From Planctomycetota bacterium (GTDB taxonomy: Bacteria > Planctomycetota > PUPC01 > DSUN01): a stretch of 64,000 nt of DNA. The notes under the pieces were generated by a model. The model was not told the origin of the DNA, did no database searches, and was given only the letters and a program-made list of their open reading frames with translations. Below, piece after piece: positions 6,907-16,129 of this stretch (the stretch's first letter is position 1; every line of letters starts with the position of its first letter). The stretch spans positions 3,568 through 67,567 of the forward strand of contig DAOOIT010000034.1 of assembly GCA_035384565.1 (NCBI GenBank). Reading direction: 5' to 3'. Both the position numbers and the translations under genes were made by a program.

Positions 6907-8823
6907 TCAATTCCCCTGGCCGAGCACCTTGGCGAACTGCTGCTCGAAGAGCCGGGCGTAGAGGCCGTGGCGGGCGAGAAGCTCCTGGTGCCCCCCCTGC
7001 TCCACCACACGTCCCGCGTCCATTACGACGATCTTGTGCGAGCTGAGGATGGTGGAGAGGCGATGGGCGATGATGAGCGACGTGCGCCCCCGCAGCAACT
7101 GCGCCAGCGCGTCCTGGATGAGGGCCTCGGAGGCGGCGTCGAGGCTGCTCGTCGCCTCGTCGAGGATGAGGATGGGCGGGTTGGTGAGCAGCGTGCGAGC
7201 GATGGCGAGCCGCTGCTTCTCGCCGCCCGAGAGGCGGAAGCCGCGCTCGCCCACCACCGTGTGGTAGCCCTCGGGCAGGGCGGCGATGAAGTCATGAATG
7301 TTCGCCGCGCGGCACGCGGCCACGAGGTCGGCCTCCGTCGCCTCGGGCCGGGCGTAGAGCAGGTTCTCGCGCACGCTGGCGTGGAAGAGAAACGTCTCCT
7401 GGGTCACCATGCCCATGTGGCGCCGGAGGCTGTCCTGGGTGAGGTCGCGCAGGTCGTGGCCGTCCAGCGTGATGCGGCCTGCGGCGGGGTCGTAGAGGCG
7501 CAGCAGGAGATAGGTGAGGGTGGTCTTGCCCGAGCCGCTGGGCCCCACGAGGGCCACCTGCTGGCCCGGAGCGATCTCGAAGCTCACGTCGCGCAGGGCG
7601 AAGGGCTCGGGCGCCCGCGCCGCGGGCTCCGGGCCGTTCGCGGCCTCGCCGGCCGGGCTGGGCAGCGGAGGATACGTGAAGCTCACGCCCTCGAAGACGA
7701 TGTGCCCCGACGTGCGGTCCAGGGACTTCGCCCCCGGCTTGTCACGAACGTCGGGCTCGATATCCAGGTAGTCGAAGATGCGGTCGAAGACGGCGACGGC
7801 GCCCTGGAGGTCCACGTAGACGGAGGCGAGCTGGACCACGGGCCGATAGAGGAGCGTGAGGAGCGCGGCGAAGGCGACAAGGAGGCCGGCAGTGAGTTCC
7901 TGCCGCATCACCTGGTAGCCGCCGAACCAGAAGACGAGCGCCGGCCCCATCGCACTGAAGACGCTGAGGATCATGAAGAGCCAGCGCCCGACCACGGTCT
8001 GGCGGATGTTGAGGTCGCGCACGCGGGCGCTCTGGTCGGCGAAGGCCCGGGCGTCGGGCTCGCGCTGGCCGAAGATGCGGGTGAGGATGGCGCCGCTCAC
8101 GTGCAGCCGCTCCTGGATGAAGGCCAGAAGCGCCGCCTGGCTCTCCTGGGCCTCAGCCGACAGCCGCCGGCGGATGGAGCCGACGATCTTCGACGGCAGA
8201 TAGAACGCCGGCACCACGAGCACGGCCACCACCGCCAGGCGCCAGCTCATCGAGAGCAGCGCGATGCACGTCGCCACCAGGGTGGCCACGTTGCCCGCAA
8301 TCGCCACCAGGGTGCCCGTGGCCACGCCCTGCACGGCGTTGACGTCGTTGTTGATGCGTGCGACGATCTCGCCCGACCGCGTGGCCGTGTAGAAGCGCAG
8401 CGAGAGCTGCTGGAGGTGGCGGTAGAGCTCGTTGCGGAGGTCGAACAGGATGCCCTGCCCCGCCCGAGCCGTGAGCGATTGCTGGAGAACGCCGATCAGC
8501 CCGGTAATGACGGCGAGGCCCACCATCGCGCCCGCGAGGAGGCTGAGGAGCCCCACGTCGCGGCGGGGAATCGCGCGGTCGAGTATCTGGCTGACGCAGA
8601 AGGGCGGGAGCACGTTGAGGCCGGCCGTGACCGCGATGCACCCGAGCACTACGGCCCACAGGCCCCAGTAGCGGGCGAAGTAGCGCCCGATGCGGCGCAG
8701 CCGGGCGCGCGTCAGGCGCGGCGGCGGGCCCTCCACCCCGTCCTTCGTGAAGTGCTGCTGAAGCCCATACGTGCGAGTCAGCCCGCCCACGGTGCTCAGC
8801 GAGCTTCGCCAGCCGCCTTCCAT
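6907..8823 (-). CDS. ABC transporter, fused permease-ATPase (exporter, MsbA/multidrug type)
   Basis: 638 aa half-transporter that works as a homo- or heterodimer in the inner membrane. The N-terminal ~330 residues form the six-helix ABC_membrane domain (for example WAVVLGCIAVTAGLNVLPPF and a coupling-helix region NDVNAVQGVATG). The C-terminal ATPase has Walker A GPSGSGKTT, signature LSGGEKQRLAIAR, Walker B ILILDEATSSLD and the switch IAHRLST. A 20-residue Pro/Ala insertion lies in the first strands of the ATPase domain (after FTYPPL). The ATG at 8821-8823 has GAGAGGA upstream and sits 28 bp from a clear promoter, ruling out a longer N terminus. The substrate cannot be deduced; lipid, glycolipid or drug are all possible. 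Confidence 0.92.
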   Translation of the reverse strand: MEGGWRSSLSTVGGLTRTYGLQQHFTKDGVEGPPPRLTRARLRRIGRYFARYWGLWAVVLGCIAVTAGLNVLPPFCVSQILDRAIPRRDVGLLSLLAGAMVGLAVITGLIGVLQQSLTARAGQGILFDLRNELYRHLQQLSLRFYTATRSGEIVARINNDVNAVQGVATGTLVAIAGNVATLVATCIALLSMSWRLAVVAVLVVPAFYLPSKIVGSIRRRLSAEAQESQAALLAFIQERLHVSGAILTRIFGQREPDARAFADQSARVRDLNIRQTVVGRWLFMILSVFSAMGPALVFWFGGYQVMRQELTAGLLVAFAALLTLLYRPVVQLASVYVDLQGAVAVFDRIFDYLDIEPDVRDKPGAKSLDRTSGHIVFEGVSFTYPPLPSPAGEAANGPEPAARAPEPFALRDVSFEIAPGQQVALVGPSGSGKTTLTYLLLRLYDPAAGRITLDGHDLRDLTQDSLRRHMGMVTQETFLFHASVRENLLYARPEATEADLVAACRAANIHDFIAALPEGYHTVVGERGFRLSGGEKQRLAIARTLLTNPPILILDEATSSLDAASEALIQDALAQLLRGRTSLIIAHRLSTILSSHKIVVMDAGRVVEQGGHQELLARHGLYARLFEQQFAKVLGQGN

Positions 8824-8850
8824 CGTCCATCCTCTCTGCGTCGCCGAGGC

Positions 8851-8879
8851 AGTATAGTCTTGCCCGGCGGCCCCGTCAA
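8851..8879 (-). promoter_or_regulatory. sigma70-type promoter of the ABC exporter gene
   Basis: TTGACG (8874-8879), 17 bp, TATACT (8851-8856) on the minus strand, 28 bp before the ATG and just downstream of the preceding operon's last gene. Confidence 0.75.
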
Positions 8880-8923
8880 CCGCCTCGCTCTCCCGCCGCA
8901 GCATCGGCGGCGAGCGGGATGCC

Positions 8924-10522
8924 TCAGGGCTCGAACCGCCAGGCTCGCAGTTCGCCGGCCTCCCCGAGCAGCCGAAGAGCGGGGGCAGGGCTCGGCGTGC
9001 CACCGCGGGTGATGAGGACGATGGGCCGACGCAACTCCCTGTGGATCGCTGTCAGAACCTCGATCTCATTGCCCTCGGCGCGCATCCGCTGCATGAGGTC
9101 CCAGCGGCGCCGCCACAGGGCCCTGTCGCACCGAGCCGCGCGATGAAAGCCGAGGATGCCCGGCACGTAGAGGTCGCGCCAGGCGATGGGCGGGACCAGG
9201 GTGGCGCGCTCGTCGGCCCACACGACCACGGCGTCGAGCGGTGCCTCGCGGCGAATGCGCTCGAGCACGGCCACCTCGTCGGGCGTGGCGCGGGCCGGTT
9301 CAGGGGCGCGCGCATAGGCCACGAGGCCGAGCACCGTCGTTGGCACGCAACTCCATGCCAGCAGCCACAACAGCCGACGGCGGCGCGGGGCCAGCTCCCC
9401 CCCTGCCCTGCCCGCGACCCAGGCGGCCAGCATCACGGCGACGACGAAGCCGAGCTTGATCTCCACCTCGTCCACCACCCGCGTCAGGAGGAATACCGCA
9501 GCGAACCCGATGCCGACAAAGGCCACGAGTCGCTCGATCGGGCCGTGCGGCCTGAGGCGCCCCGCCAGTGCAGCAGCGACCCAGAGCGGCAACAGGCCGA
9601 CGCCGAGGCCGAGAACGTGCGCCTCGTCGGGCGCGGCCACACGCAGGAGACTCTCGCGCGCCATCGGGCCGGCCGTGGTGACCCAGACATAGGGAGCCAC
9701 GGCCAGACCCGCTGCCACCGCCATCGCCAGCGCGATGAGCGGGCGGCGGGCCTGCTCGGGCTCTCTCCGCCGGCGGCACGCGACGGCCAAGGCGGCCATT
9801 CCGGCACCAACCAGCGCGAGCAGCAGCGCGCCGACAAAGAGGTTCGCGTAGGCGGCCAGCGCCGCCGCCACGGCGAAGCCGGCCGCGTGGCGCCACCGGC
9901 CCCCCTCCAGCCACGCCACGAGGGCCGCCAAGGCGAGCATCCCGAATGCCATGTTCCAGGCGAACGACGTGGCGACAAGGGCCTTGGTCGCCAGGAAACC
10001 CAGCAGATCGCTGTAGCCCGCCACCACGGACCGCAGGTAGGCGTGCACGCCCTGATTCAACGCCGCTTCGAGCGAGGCTCCCGCCACAGCCGCACGTCCC
10101 AGCAGCGCGAGCCAGCCCCAGCCGTTCAGGGCGAACGTGGCCAGGAACACGGCCAGCACCGCCTGGCTCCCGCCGAGCCGGCCCCCGGCAAGATGCCGGG
10201 AGAGCCACACGACGCCGGCCAGGAGCGCCGCAAGCGATAGGGGGCCGGACCAGACCATCACGGCCAGCGGGTCCAGACCCAGCAAGGCGGCAACACCCAC
10301 CGCCGCTGCATTGTAGGCCCAGTGGTAGTGCAGCGGTTGGCCCGCGAGGTAGGGGTCGGGCGGCGGCAGGCCGTGACGCAGGATGGCCTGCGCGATGGCG
10401 GCATTGCTCAGCCCGTCGCCGCGCAGATGGAGGCGAGGGTTGACCGCCAGCGGCACCGCCATGGCAACGGCCACCGCCACAATGGCGAGCCAGACGGCGC
10501 CAGGTCGTGCAGAGCCGGGCAT
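8924..10522 (-). CDS. Polytopic membrane protein, GT-C glycosyltransferase-like
   Basis: 532 aa from the ATG 10 bp after the pgpH stop; a start 24 codons earlier would overlap pgpH. About 10-12 hydrophobic segments are followed by a soluble C-terminal ~130 residues. The first extracytoplasmic loop after TM1 contains LRGDGLSNAAIAQ and then PPPDPYLAGQPLHYHWAY. This layout (acidic residue after TM1, aromatic/His-rich loop) is typical of GT-C fold enzymes such as DUF2298/PMT-like proteins that use polyprenyl-phosphate sugars. That link would suit an operon containing uppS, but it is an inference from topology and loop character only. It is the last gene of the purA-uppS-cdsA-phoH-pgpH unit. Confidence 0.7.
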   Translation of the reverse strand: MPGSARPGAVWLAIVAVAVAMAVPLAVNPRLHLRGDGLSNAAIAQAILRHGLPPPDPYLAGQPLHYHWAYNAAAVGVAALLGLDPLAVMVWSGPLSLAALLAGVVWLSRHLAGGRLGGSQAVLAVFLATFALNGWGWLALLGRAAVAGASLEAALNQGVHAYLRSVVAGYSDLLGFLATKALVATSFAWNMAFGMLALAALVAWLEGGRWRHAAGFAVAAALAAYANLFVGALLLALVGAGMAALAVACRRRREPEQARRPLIALAMAVAAGLAVAPYVWVTTAGPMARESLLRVAAPDEAHVLGLGVGLLPLWVAAALAGRLRPHGPIERLVAFVGIGFAAVFLLTRVVDEVEIKLGFVVAVMLAAWVAGRAGGELAPRRRRLLWLLAWSCVPTTVLGLVAYARAPEPARATPDEVAVLERIRREAPLDAVVVWADERATLVPPIAWRDLYVPGILGFHRAARCDRALWRRRWDLMQRMRAEGNEIEVLTAIHRELRRPIVLITRGGTPSPAPALRLLGEAGELRAWRFEP

Positions 10523-10532
10523 CGCGAGCGCC

Positions 10533-12125
10533 TCAGCGCGGGGAGCGTCGGGGCCGCGCGCCGATCCGCTCGGGGCGCGGGGTGGGGTAGTCAATGCGGG
10601 CGTGGTACATGGAGCACAGGACGCGGAACAGGCTCTGCTCGATGAGACGCACCTCGCTCAGGGTGAGGAGCGAATCCTCGAGCTGGCCGTCGAGCAGCTT
10701 GGCGGCGGTGATCCGCTTCACGAGGGCCTCGATGCGCGAGGGCACCGGCTCGCTCAGCGAGCGCGAGGCGGCCTCGACGACATCGGCGATCATCACGATG
10801 GCAGCCTCTTTGGTCGCCGGCTTCGGGCCCGGGTAACGGAAGAAACTCGCGTCCAGCACTGCCTTGTCGCCCGTCTGCTGGAGATAGCGGTCGTAGAAGA
10901 ACTCGATGGCCGACGTGCCGTGGTGCTGCTCGATGATGTCCACCACGGGCCGCGGCAGCTTCGCCTCGGTGGCGAGTTCTACGCCATCCTTGACGTGGCT
11001 GGCGATGATGAGCGAACTCATGGACGGGCGGAGAGCGTCGTGCGGGTTCTCGCCGCCCATCTGGTTCTCGATGTAGTACTCGGGCTTGGTGACCTTGCCG
11101 ATGTCATGGTAGTAGGCGCCCACGAGCGCGAGAAGGCTGTTGGCGCCGATGGCGTCGGCCGCGGCCTCGGCAAGGCGGGCCACCCGGCGCGAATGGTTGT
11201 CGGTGCTCGGTGCGAGCGTGACCAGGCTGCGCAGGAGCGGCTGGTCCTGATCGGTGAGCTCCAGGAGACGGATGTCGGTGACCACGTTGAGGGCCAGCTC
11301 GATGAGCGGGAGCAGGGTGGTCATGATCGCGCCCACACCGACCCCGTTGAGAAGACCCCAGAGCACCTCGATGGGCGGCGGCTGATCGAAGCGCAGGCGC
11401 CCGCGAAGCAGGTGCACGCTAAACAAGAGGCCGGCCTGGAGGAGTCCCACGATGAGCCCGACCTTGAGGAGCTTCAGGCGCGTGCGGATCGTGCGCGAGG
11501 CCAGCGCAGCGACCAGCGCGCCCGACATCAGCACCGCCACCACGGCGAGGGGCTCGGCGCCCGCCGCCCCGTTGCCCGTGCCCGCGCCCCCGTGCAGCGG
11601 CGAGATGTAGACGGCGAGGCCGACGAGCATGGCCAGGATGATGCCGGCCGACACGGCCTCGCGCTGGCCGTAAACGACGGCGAACAGGATGGTGAAAGCC
11701 GAGAGCGGGGTCAGGTACACCAGGCTGCGCGACGGCGCCGCCACCTGGGCGTCGAGCGCGAGAAGCCCCTTGGCCGCCGCCACACACGCAAGGCAGCAGG
11801 CGCCGAAGGCCAGCAACTGGCCCCGCGTGCTCACAAGGCGCTGCTGGAAGCGCGCGAGATACACGAGCCCCAGCGTCGTCAGGCCGCCCACGAGCACGAG
11901 CAGGCCCAGGAGGCGCTGGAGGAGGCCCGCCTCCGCGCGCCCGCGCAGGGCCTGCGCCACGGTGGCGTAGTCCAACGCGAACACCATGGAGGCTACGAAG
12001 GCCGCCCCGAGGAGCCACTCGGCCAGCGCCATCGCCGGGCGCAGGGCCTGCCGCAACCGGCCGCGGGGCCCAGCGCCCACGCGCTCGAGCAGCTTCCTGC
12101 GGCGGCGGGAGATCCTTCTGGCCAC
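10533..12125 (-). CDS. pgpH: PgpH/YqfF-type 7TM-HD domain cyclic-di-AMP phosphodiesterase, lacking the extracellular domain
   Basis: About 530 aa. The GTG at 12123-12125 was chosen because AAGGAG lies 7 bp upstream and the upstream gene ends at 12149. After a basic N terminus (ARRISRRRRKLLERV) there are several membrane helices, then a GALVAAL-type last segment and an HD phosphohydrolase domain. That domain has NHSRRVARLAE, the HDIG motif in AYYHDIGKV, H-D at GENPHDALRPS, and EQHHG; all metal ligands appear present. PgpH family members hydrolyse c-di-AMP. Known members are ~700 aa with a ~270-residue extracellular 7TMR-HDED sensor between TM1 and TM2. Here only about 25-30 residues separate the first two helices, so the sensor is absent. 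It follows phoH, as in many bacteria, but ybeY, usually next, is not here. Confidence 0.85.
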   Translation of the reverse strand: MARRISRRRRKLLERVGAGPRGRLRQALRPAMALAEWLLGAAFVASMVFALDYATVAQALRGRAEAGLLQRLLGLLVLVGGLTTLGLVYLARFQQRLVSTRGQLLAFGACCLACVAAAKGLLALDAQVAAPSRSLVYLTPLSAFTILFAVVYGQREAVSAGIILAMLVGLAVYISPLHGGAGTGNGAAGAEPLAVVAVLMSGALVAALASRTIRTRLKLLKVGLIVGLLQAGLLFSVHLLRGRLRFDQPPPIEVLWGLLNGVGVGAIMTTLLPLIELALNVVTDIRLLELTDQDQPLLRSLVTLAPSTDNHSRRVARLAEAAADAIGANSLLALVGAYYHDIGKVTKPEYYIENQMGGENPHDALRPSMSSLIIASHVKDGVELATEAKLPRPVVDIIEQHHGTSAIEFFYDRYLQQTGDKAVLDASFFRYPGPKPATKEAAIVMIADVVEAASRSLSEPVPSRIEALVKRITAAKLLDGQLEDSLLTLSEVRLIEQSLFRVLCSMYHARIDYPTPRPERIGARPRRSPR

Positions 12126-12148
12126 TCCCTGGCTCCTTGCGCCGGGGG

Positions 12149-13111
12149 TCAGCTTGGCGGGCCTCCGCGGCCACGCTCGGCAGCGTCGCGCTCGTAGGCT
12201 TCCACGATGTCCTGCACCAGGCGGTGCCGCACGATGTCGCCCTTGGTGAGCCGCACGAACGCGATGCCTTCGATGCCGGAGAGAATCCGCTGGGCGTGCA
12301 CGAGCCCCGAGAGTTCGTTGGCCGGCAGGTCCACCTGGGTGACGTCGCCGGTGATGACCCCCTGCGACCGGGTGCCGAGGCGCGTGAGGAACATCATCAT
12401 CTGGCCGACGGTGGTGTTCTGGGCCTCGTCCAGGATCACGAAGGCGTGGTTCAGCGTGCGCCCGCGCATGAAGGCCAGCGGCACCACCTCGATGACGTCG
12501 CGCTCCATGTACTTGCGCACCAGCCCGTAGTCGAGCATGTCGTGCAGGGCATCGTAGAGCGGGCGCAGGTACGGGTTCACCTTCTCCTCGAGGTCGCCGG
12601 GCAGGAAGCCCAGCTTCTCCCCGGCTTCCACGGCCGGGCGCGCGAGGATGAGTTTCTTGATCCGCCCGCTGCGCAAGGCGGTGAGAGCCATGGCCACGGC
12701 GAGATAGGTCTTGCCCGTGCCGGCGGGGCCGATGGCGAACACGATGTCGTGGTGGCGCAGGGCATCGAGATAGGCGGCCTGGCCCTGCGAGCGCGGGGTC
12801 ACGTAGGCGCCGCCGCGGACGTCGAGGCGCACCTCGTCGCGGAAGCCGGGGTCGCGCGACACCGCATCCACGATGTCCTCGACCTCGAAGAGGCGCAGCC
12901 GCCGCCCCTCCTCGGCCCGGCGGCGCATGAGGTCGAAGGCCCGCGCCGCCGAGGCCACGCCGGCCTCGTCGCCCTCGATCACCACGGCGCCCTCGCGCGC
13001 GGCCACGCTGACCGCGAAGGCGTCGCGCAGCAGGCGCAGGTGGCCGTCGCACTCGCCGTAGAGGGTGCGGGCCACCTGGGGGTCCTCGATCTCGATCCGG
13101 TGCTTGGCCAC
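12149..13111 (-). CDS. PhoH-like ATPase (YbeZ/PhoH family)
   Basis: 320 aa, the usual length. A KH-like N-terminal region (~1-110) is followed by the P-loop ATPase: Walker A GPAGTGKTYLA, then KLILARPAVEAGEKLGFLPG, Walker B FVILDEAQNTT, sensor ITGDVTQVDLP, and a C-terminal DIVRHRLVQDIVEAYE. Family members act in RNA metabolism with YbeY, though the biochemical function is only partly known. It lies between cdsA (25 bp) and pgpH (23 bp), the conserved phoH-pgpH neighbourhood. Confidence 0.93.
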   Translation of the reverse strand: MAKHRIEIEDPQVARTLYGECDGHLRLLRDAFAVSVAAREGAVVIEGDEAGVASAARAFDLMRRRAEEGRRLRLFEVEDIVDAVSRDPGFRDEVRLDVRGGAYVTPRSQGQAAYLDALRHHDIVFAIGPAGTGKTYLAVAMALTALRSGRIKKLILARPAVEAGEKLGFLPGDLEEKVNPYLRPLYDALHDMLDYGLVRKYMERDVIEVVPLAFMRGRTLNHAFVILDEAQNTTVGQMMMFLTRLGTRSQGVITGDVTQVDLPANELSGLVHAQRILSGIEGIAFVRLTKGDIVRHRLVQDIVEAYERDAAERGRGGPPS

Positions 13112-13136
13112 GGCATTCTCCGGAGCCCGAGGGGCC

Positions 13137-13991
13137 TCAGGCCGCCAGGAGCCAGAGGGCCACCGGGCCGGCCATGAGAGGCGAATCCACCACGTCGAGC
13201 ACGCCGCCGAAGGCCGAGAGCAGGTTGCCCGAGTCCTTGACGCCGGCCGAGCGCTTGATGGCGCTGGCGACCAGGTCGCCGAGCTGCGCCGCGGCGCCCA
13301 CCACGCCGCCGAAGAGCGCCCAGAAGCCCAGGCGCCCCTCCAGGCCGAACACCAGGGCGGCCGCCACGGCGGCCAGCACGCTGGCGGCGAGCCCGCCCAC
13401 GGCGCCCTCCACGGTCTTGTTCGGGCTGATGCGCGGCGCCAGCCGGTGCCGGCCCCAGTGCGAGCCGACGAAATAGGCCCCTGCGTCGCCCAGTTTCGCC
13501 ACGGCGATGAGGGTGATCACGTACCCCATTCCCATGCCCCGGATGGGAAAGAGGTGGGCGCCGACAAACCACACGTAGACGAACCCGAACAGCGTGGCCG
13601 GCACGCCCGCCAGCCAGCGGCGCGGGTCGCGCGCCAGCAGTTGCGCGAGGGCCAGCGCCCAGAAGCTGGCGGCTGTGGCCAGCCCTACCGGCGCGTAGAA
13701 GCCGGCCAACTGGCCGGCCTGCTCACCGAGCGACACGAACGGCCACACGCCGCCCAGCCCGGCCGCGTAGTCCCAGGTGACGAAGACCACCAGCAGGATC
13801 ACCGGCAGCACCCGCAACGGCTCGGCCTGCGCGCGTTCCGCCAGGGCATAGACCTCCAGCAGGGTGCAGACCATGACGGCGCCGATGAAAATGTGGAAGA
13901 TCGGCCCGCCGGCCAGCACAGAATCGAGCCAGGCCAGCGCGAGAAAGCCCGCGCCCACGGCCGACCCCAGCGCCACCCGTTTGCGGACCAT
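13137..13991 (-). CDS. cdsA: Phosphatidate cytidylyltransferase, with degenerate signature
   Basis: 284 aa integral membrane protein with about eight hydrophobic helices. The family makes CDP-diacylglycerol from phosphatidate and CTP. Conserved parts are AKLGDAGAYFVGSHWGRHRLAP, then ISPNKTVEGAVGG and SAIKRSAGVKDSG. The end of the CdsA signature, normally P-x-H-G-G-x-x-D-R-x-D, reads SAFGGVLDVVD. The proline, histidine and arginine are replaced, while the Lys-Asp pair and both downstream aspartates are kept. It sits 3 bp after uppS, the classic uppS-cdsA pair, which supports the name. Activity may be retained if these changes are lineage-specific; the sequence alone cannot decide. Confidence 0.88.
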   Translation of the reverse strand: MVRKRVALGSAVGAGFLALAWLDSVLAGGPIFHIFIGAVMVCTLLEVYALAERAQAEPLRVLPVILLVVFVTWDYAAGLGGVWPFVSLGEQAGQLAGFYAPVGLATAASFWALALAQLLARDPRRWLAGVPATLFGFVYVWFVGAHLFPIRGMGMGYVITLIAVAKLGDAGAYFVGSHWGRHRLAPRISPNKTVEGAVGGLAASVLAAVAAALVFGLEGRLGFWALFGGVVGAAAQLGDLVASAIKRSAGVKDSGNLLSAFGGVLDVVDSPLMAGPVALWLLAA

Positions 13992-13994
13992 CGG

Positions 13995-14738
13995 CTATCG
14001 CTCCTCCCTGACGAGCCCGAAGGTGCGCCGCCGCGCGGCATAGGCGCTCAGAGCCTTGTGGAACTCCTCGACGCGGAACTCGGGCCAGCACACCGGGGTG
14101 ACGTAGAACTCGGCGTACGAGACCTGCCAGAGCAGGAAGTTGCTCAGGCGCATCTCGCCGGCGGTGCGGATCAGCAGATCGGGGTCGGGCATGCCGGCGG
14201 TGTAGAGGTAGGAGCCGAACAGGGCTTCGTCAATCTGCGCCGGCCGGACCCTGCCGGCCGCGGCGTCGGCCGCCAGAGCGCGCGCCGCGTCGGCGATCTC
14301 CTCCCGCCCGCCATAGTTGAGGGCCAGGCACACGGTGAGCCCCGTGTTCGCGGCCGACAGCCGCTCGGTCTTCTCCAACTCGCGCCGAACGGGGCCCGGG
14401 ATGCCGGCCCGCCGGCCGATGGCCACGAGGCGGATGCCGTGCTTCATGATCTGTCGGCGTTCCCCGACCAGGTAGCGGCGCAGCATGCGCATCAGCCCGT
14501 TCACCTCGGAGGCGGGACGGCCCCAGTTCTGGGACGAGAAGACGTAGAGGGTGATCTGGCGCAGCCCCAGGCGCACGGCTTCTTCGGTAACGACGCGCAC
14601 GCTTTCGGCGCCGGCCTCGTGCCCCCGGACGCGCGGCAGCCCGCGCTGCTCGGCCCAACGCCCGTTGCCATCCATGATGACGGCCACGTGCTGGGGCAAT
14701 CGCTGGGGGTCCGGCGCGCTCGCCGTGGTCCTTGCCAT
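13995..14738 (-). CDS. uppS: Undecaprenyl pyrophosphate synthase (cis-prenyltransferase)
   Basis: 247 aa from an ATG at 14736-14738 with GCGAGGAA upstream; longer readings overlap purA. It makes the C55 lipid carrier for peptidoglycan and other glycans from FPP and IPP. Signature blocks present are HVAVIMDGNGRWAEQRG (with the Mg/diphosphate Asp), R-x-x-GHEAG, YVFSSQNWGRP, LNYGGREEI and the C-terminal IRTAGEMRLSNFLLWQ. The last normally has GG; here it is AG. Confidence 0.96.
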   Translation of the reverse strand: MARTTASAPDPQRLPQHVAVIMDGNGRWAEQRGLPRVRGHEAGAESVRVVTEEAVRLGLRQITLYVFSSQNWGRPASEVNGLMRMLRRYLVGERRQIMKHGIRLVAIGRRAGIPGPVRRELEKTERLSAANTGLTVCLALNYGGREEIADAARALAADAAAGRVRPAQIDEALFGSYLYTAGMPDPDLLIRTAGEMRLSNFLLWQVSYAEFYVTPVCWPEFRVEEFHKALSAYAARRRTFGLVREER

Positions 14739-14775
14739 GCGTTCCTCGCTTGCCGCGGCCCGCCGGCCGGGCCGC

Positions 14776-16071
14776 TCAGCGGAACAGGCCGTCGCTCTCG
14801 ACCAGAATGGTCTGGCGCCGCTCGTTGCCGACCGACACGACGCCCACCGGCACCCCCAGGACCTCCTCGATGCGGCGCAGGTAGGCGAGGGTGGCGGCGG
14901 GGAGTTCCTCGATGCTGGTGGCGCCCGTGATGTCGCTCTCCCAGCCGGGCAGCTCCTCGTACTGGGGCTCGCAGCTCGCCAACACGTCCAGGTCGCTCGG
15001 GAACGTCTCGTACACGGCACCGCCGTGCTTGTAGGCCGTGCAGATCTTCACGGTCGGCTGCTCGTCCAGCACGTCCAGCTTCGTGATCGCCAGGTAATCG
15101 GTGCCGTTGATTGCCAGGGCGTAGCGCAGGGCCACGGCGTCGAGCCAACCGCAGCGGCGGGGCCGCCCCGTGGTCGCGCCGAATTCGCCGCCTTTCTCGC
15201 GCAGGAGTTTCCCCAGCTCGTTGTGCAACTCGGTGGGGAACGGCCCGGCGCCTACGCGGGTCGTGTAGGCCTTCACGACGCCCAGCACGGCGCCCACCCG
15301 ACGCGGGGGCACCCCCGTGCCGGCCGGCACCCCGCACGCCGAGGCGTTCGACGACGTGAGGAACGGGTAAGTGCCGAAATCAATGTCCAGCATCGAGCCC
15401 TGCGCGCCCTCGAAGAGCACCCTGCGCCCCTGGGCGAATGCCTCGTGCAGGCGCGTCACCGAGTCGCCCACGAACGGCCGCAGCCGCTCGCCGTAGCCTT
15501 CGTACTCCTCGTAGACGGCGTCCAGCGACAGCGGCTGGTAGCCGTAGACGGCCTGAAGCACGCGATTCACGAGCGGCAGATTCTCCTCGAGCCGCGCCCG
15601 GAGGGCTCGCGGCTTCACCAGCTCGATCATGCGGATCCCGGTGCGGCTCGCCTTGTCGGCGTAGCAGGGACCGATGCCGCGGAGCGTCGTGCCCAGCTTG
15701 CCGGCGCCCTTCGACTCTTCGATGGCCTTGTCGAGCAGTTTGTGATAGGGCATCACCACCTGGGCGCGGTCGCTGACCAGCAGGTTGTCGCCCACCCGGG
15801 CACCGTGGGACTCCACCAGCGCGATCTCCTCGAGGAGGCCCACGGGGTCCACTACCACGCCGTTGCCGATCACGCAAAGGCACTTCTCGTGGAGGATGCC
15901 GCTGGGCAGCAGGTGGAGCACGGTTTTCCGGCCGTTGACCACCACTGTATGGCCCGCATTGCTCCCTCCCGCGTAGCGCGCCACCACGTCGGCCTGGGCC
16001 GCCAGGTAGTCAATCAGCTTGCCCTTTCCCTCGTCACCCCACTGCATTCCGACCACGCAGAGCGAAGGCAT
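14776..16071 (-). CDS. purA: Adenylosuccinate synthetase
   Basis: 431 aa, the standard length. It joins IMP and aspartate using GTP in AMP synthesis. The N-terminal P-loop is QWGDEGKGKLIDYL, followed by GGSNAGHTVVV, then GTTLRGIGPCYADK, LFEGAQGSMLDID, YPFLTSSNA and TTGRPRRCGW. The ATG at 16069-16071 is used because the promoter -10 box is only 58 bp upstream and no domain sequence precedes it. It is the first gene of the purA-uppS-cdsA-phoH-pgpH-membrane-protein unit, whose internal gaps are 37, 3, 25, 23 and 10 bp. Confidence 0.97.
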   Translation of the reverse strand: MPSLCVVGMQWGDEGKGKLIDYLAAQADVVARYAGGSNAGHTVVVNGRKTVLHLLPSGILHEKCLCVIGNGVVVDPVGLLEEIALVESHGARVGDNLLVSDRAQVVMPYHKLLDKAIEESKGAGKLGTTLRGIGPCYADKASRTGIRMIELVKPRALRARLEENLPLVNRVLQAVYGYQPLSLDAVYEEYEGYGERLRPFVGDSVTRLHEAFAQGRRVLFEGAQGSMLDIDFGTYPFLTSSNASACGVPAGTGVPPRRVGAVLGVVKAYTTRVGAGPFPTELHNELGKLLREKGGEFGATTGRPRRCGWLDAVALRYALAINGTDYLAITKLDVLDEQPTVKICTAYKHGGAVYETFPSDLDVLASCEPQYEELPGWESDITGATSIEELPAATLAYLRRIEEVLGVPVGVVSVGNERRQTILVESDGLFR

Positions 16072-16129
16072 GTCGTGTTCTTGCTCCCATTCAAGGCGCA
16101 CCGAGGCCACGGGATCCGACAACCGCCAC

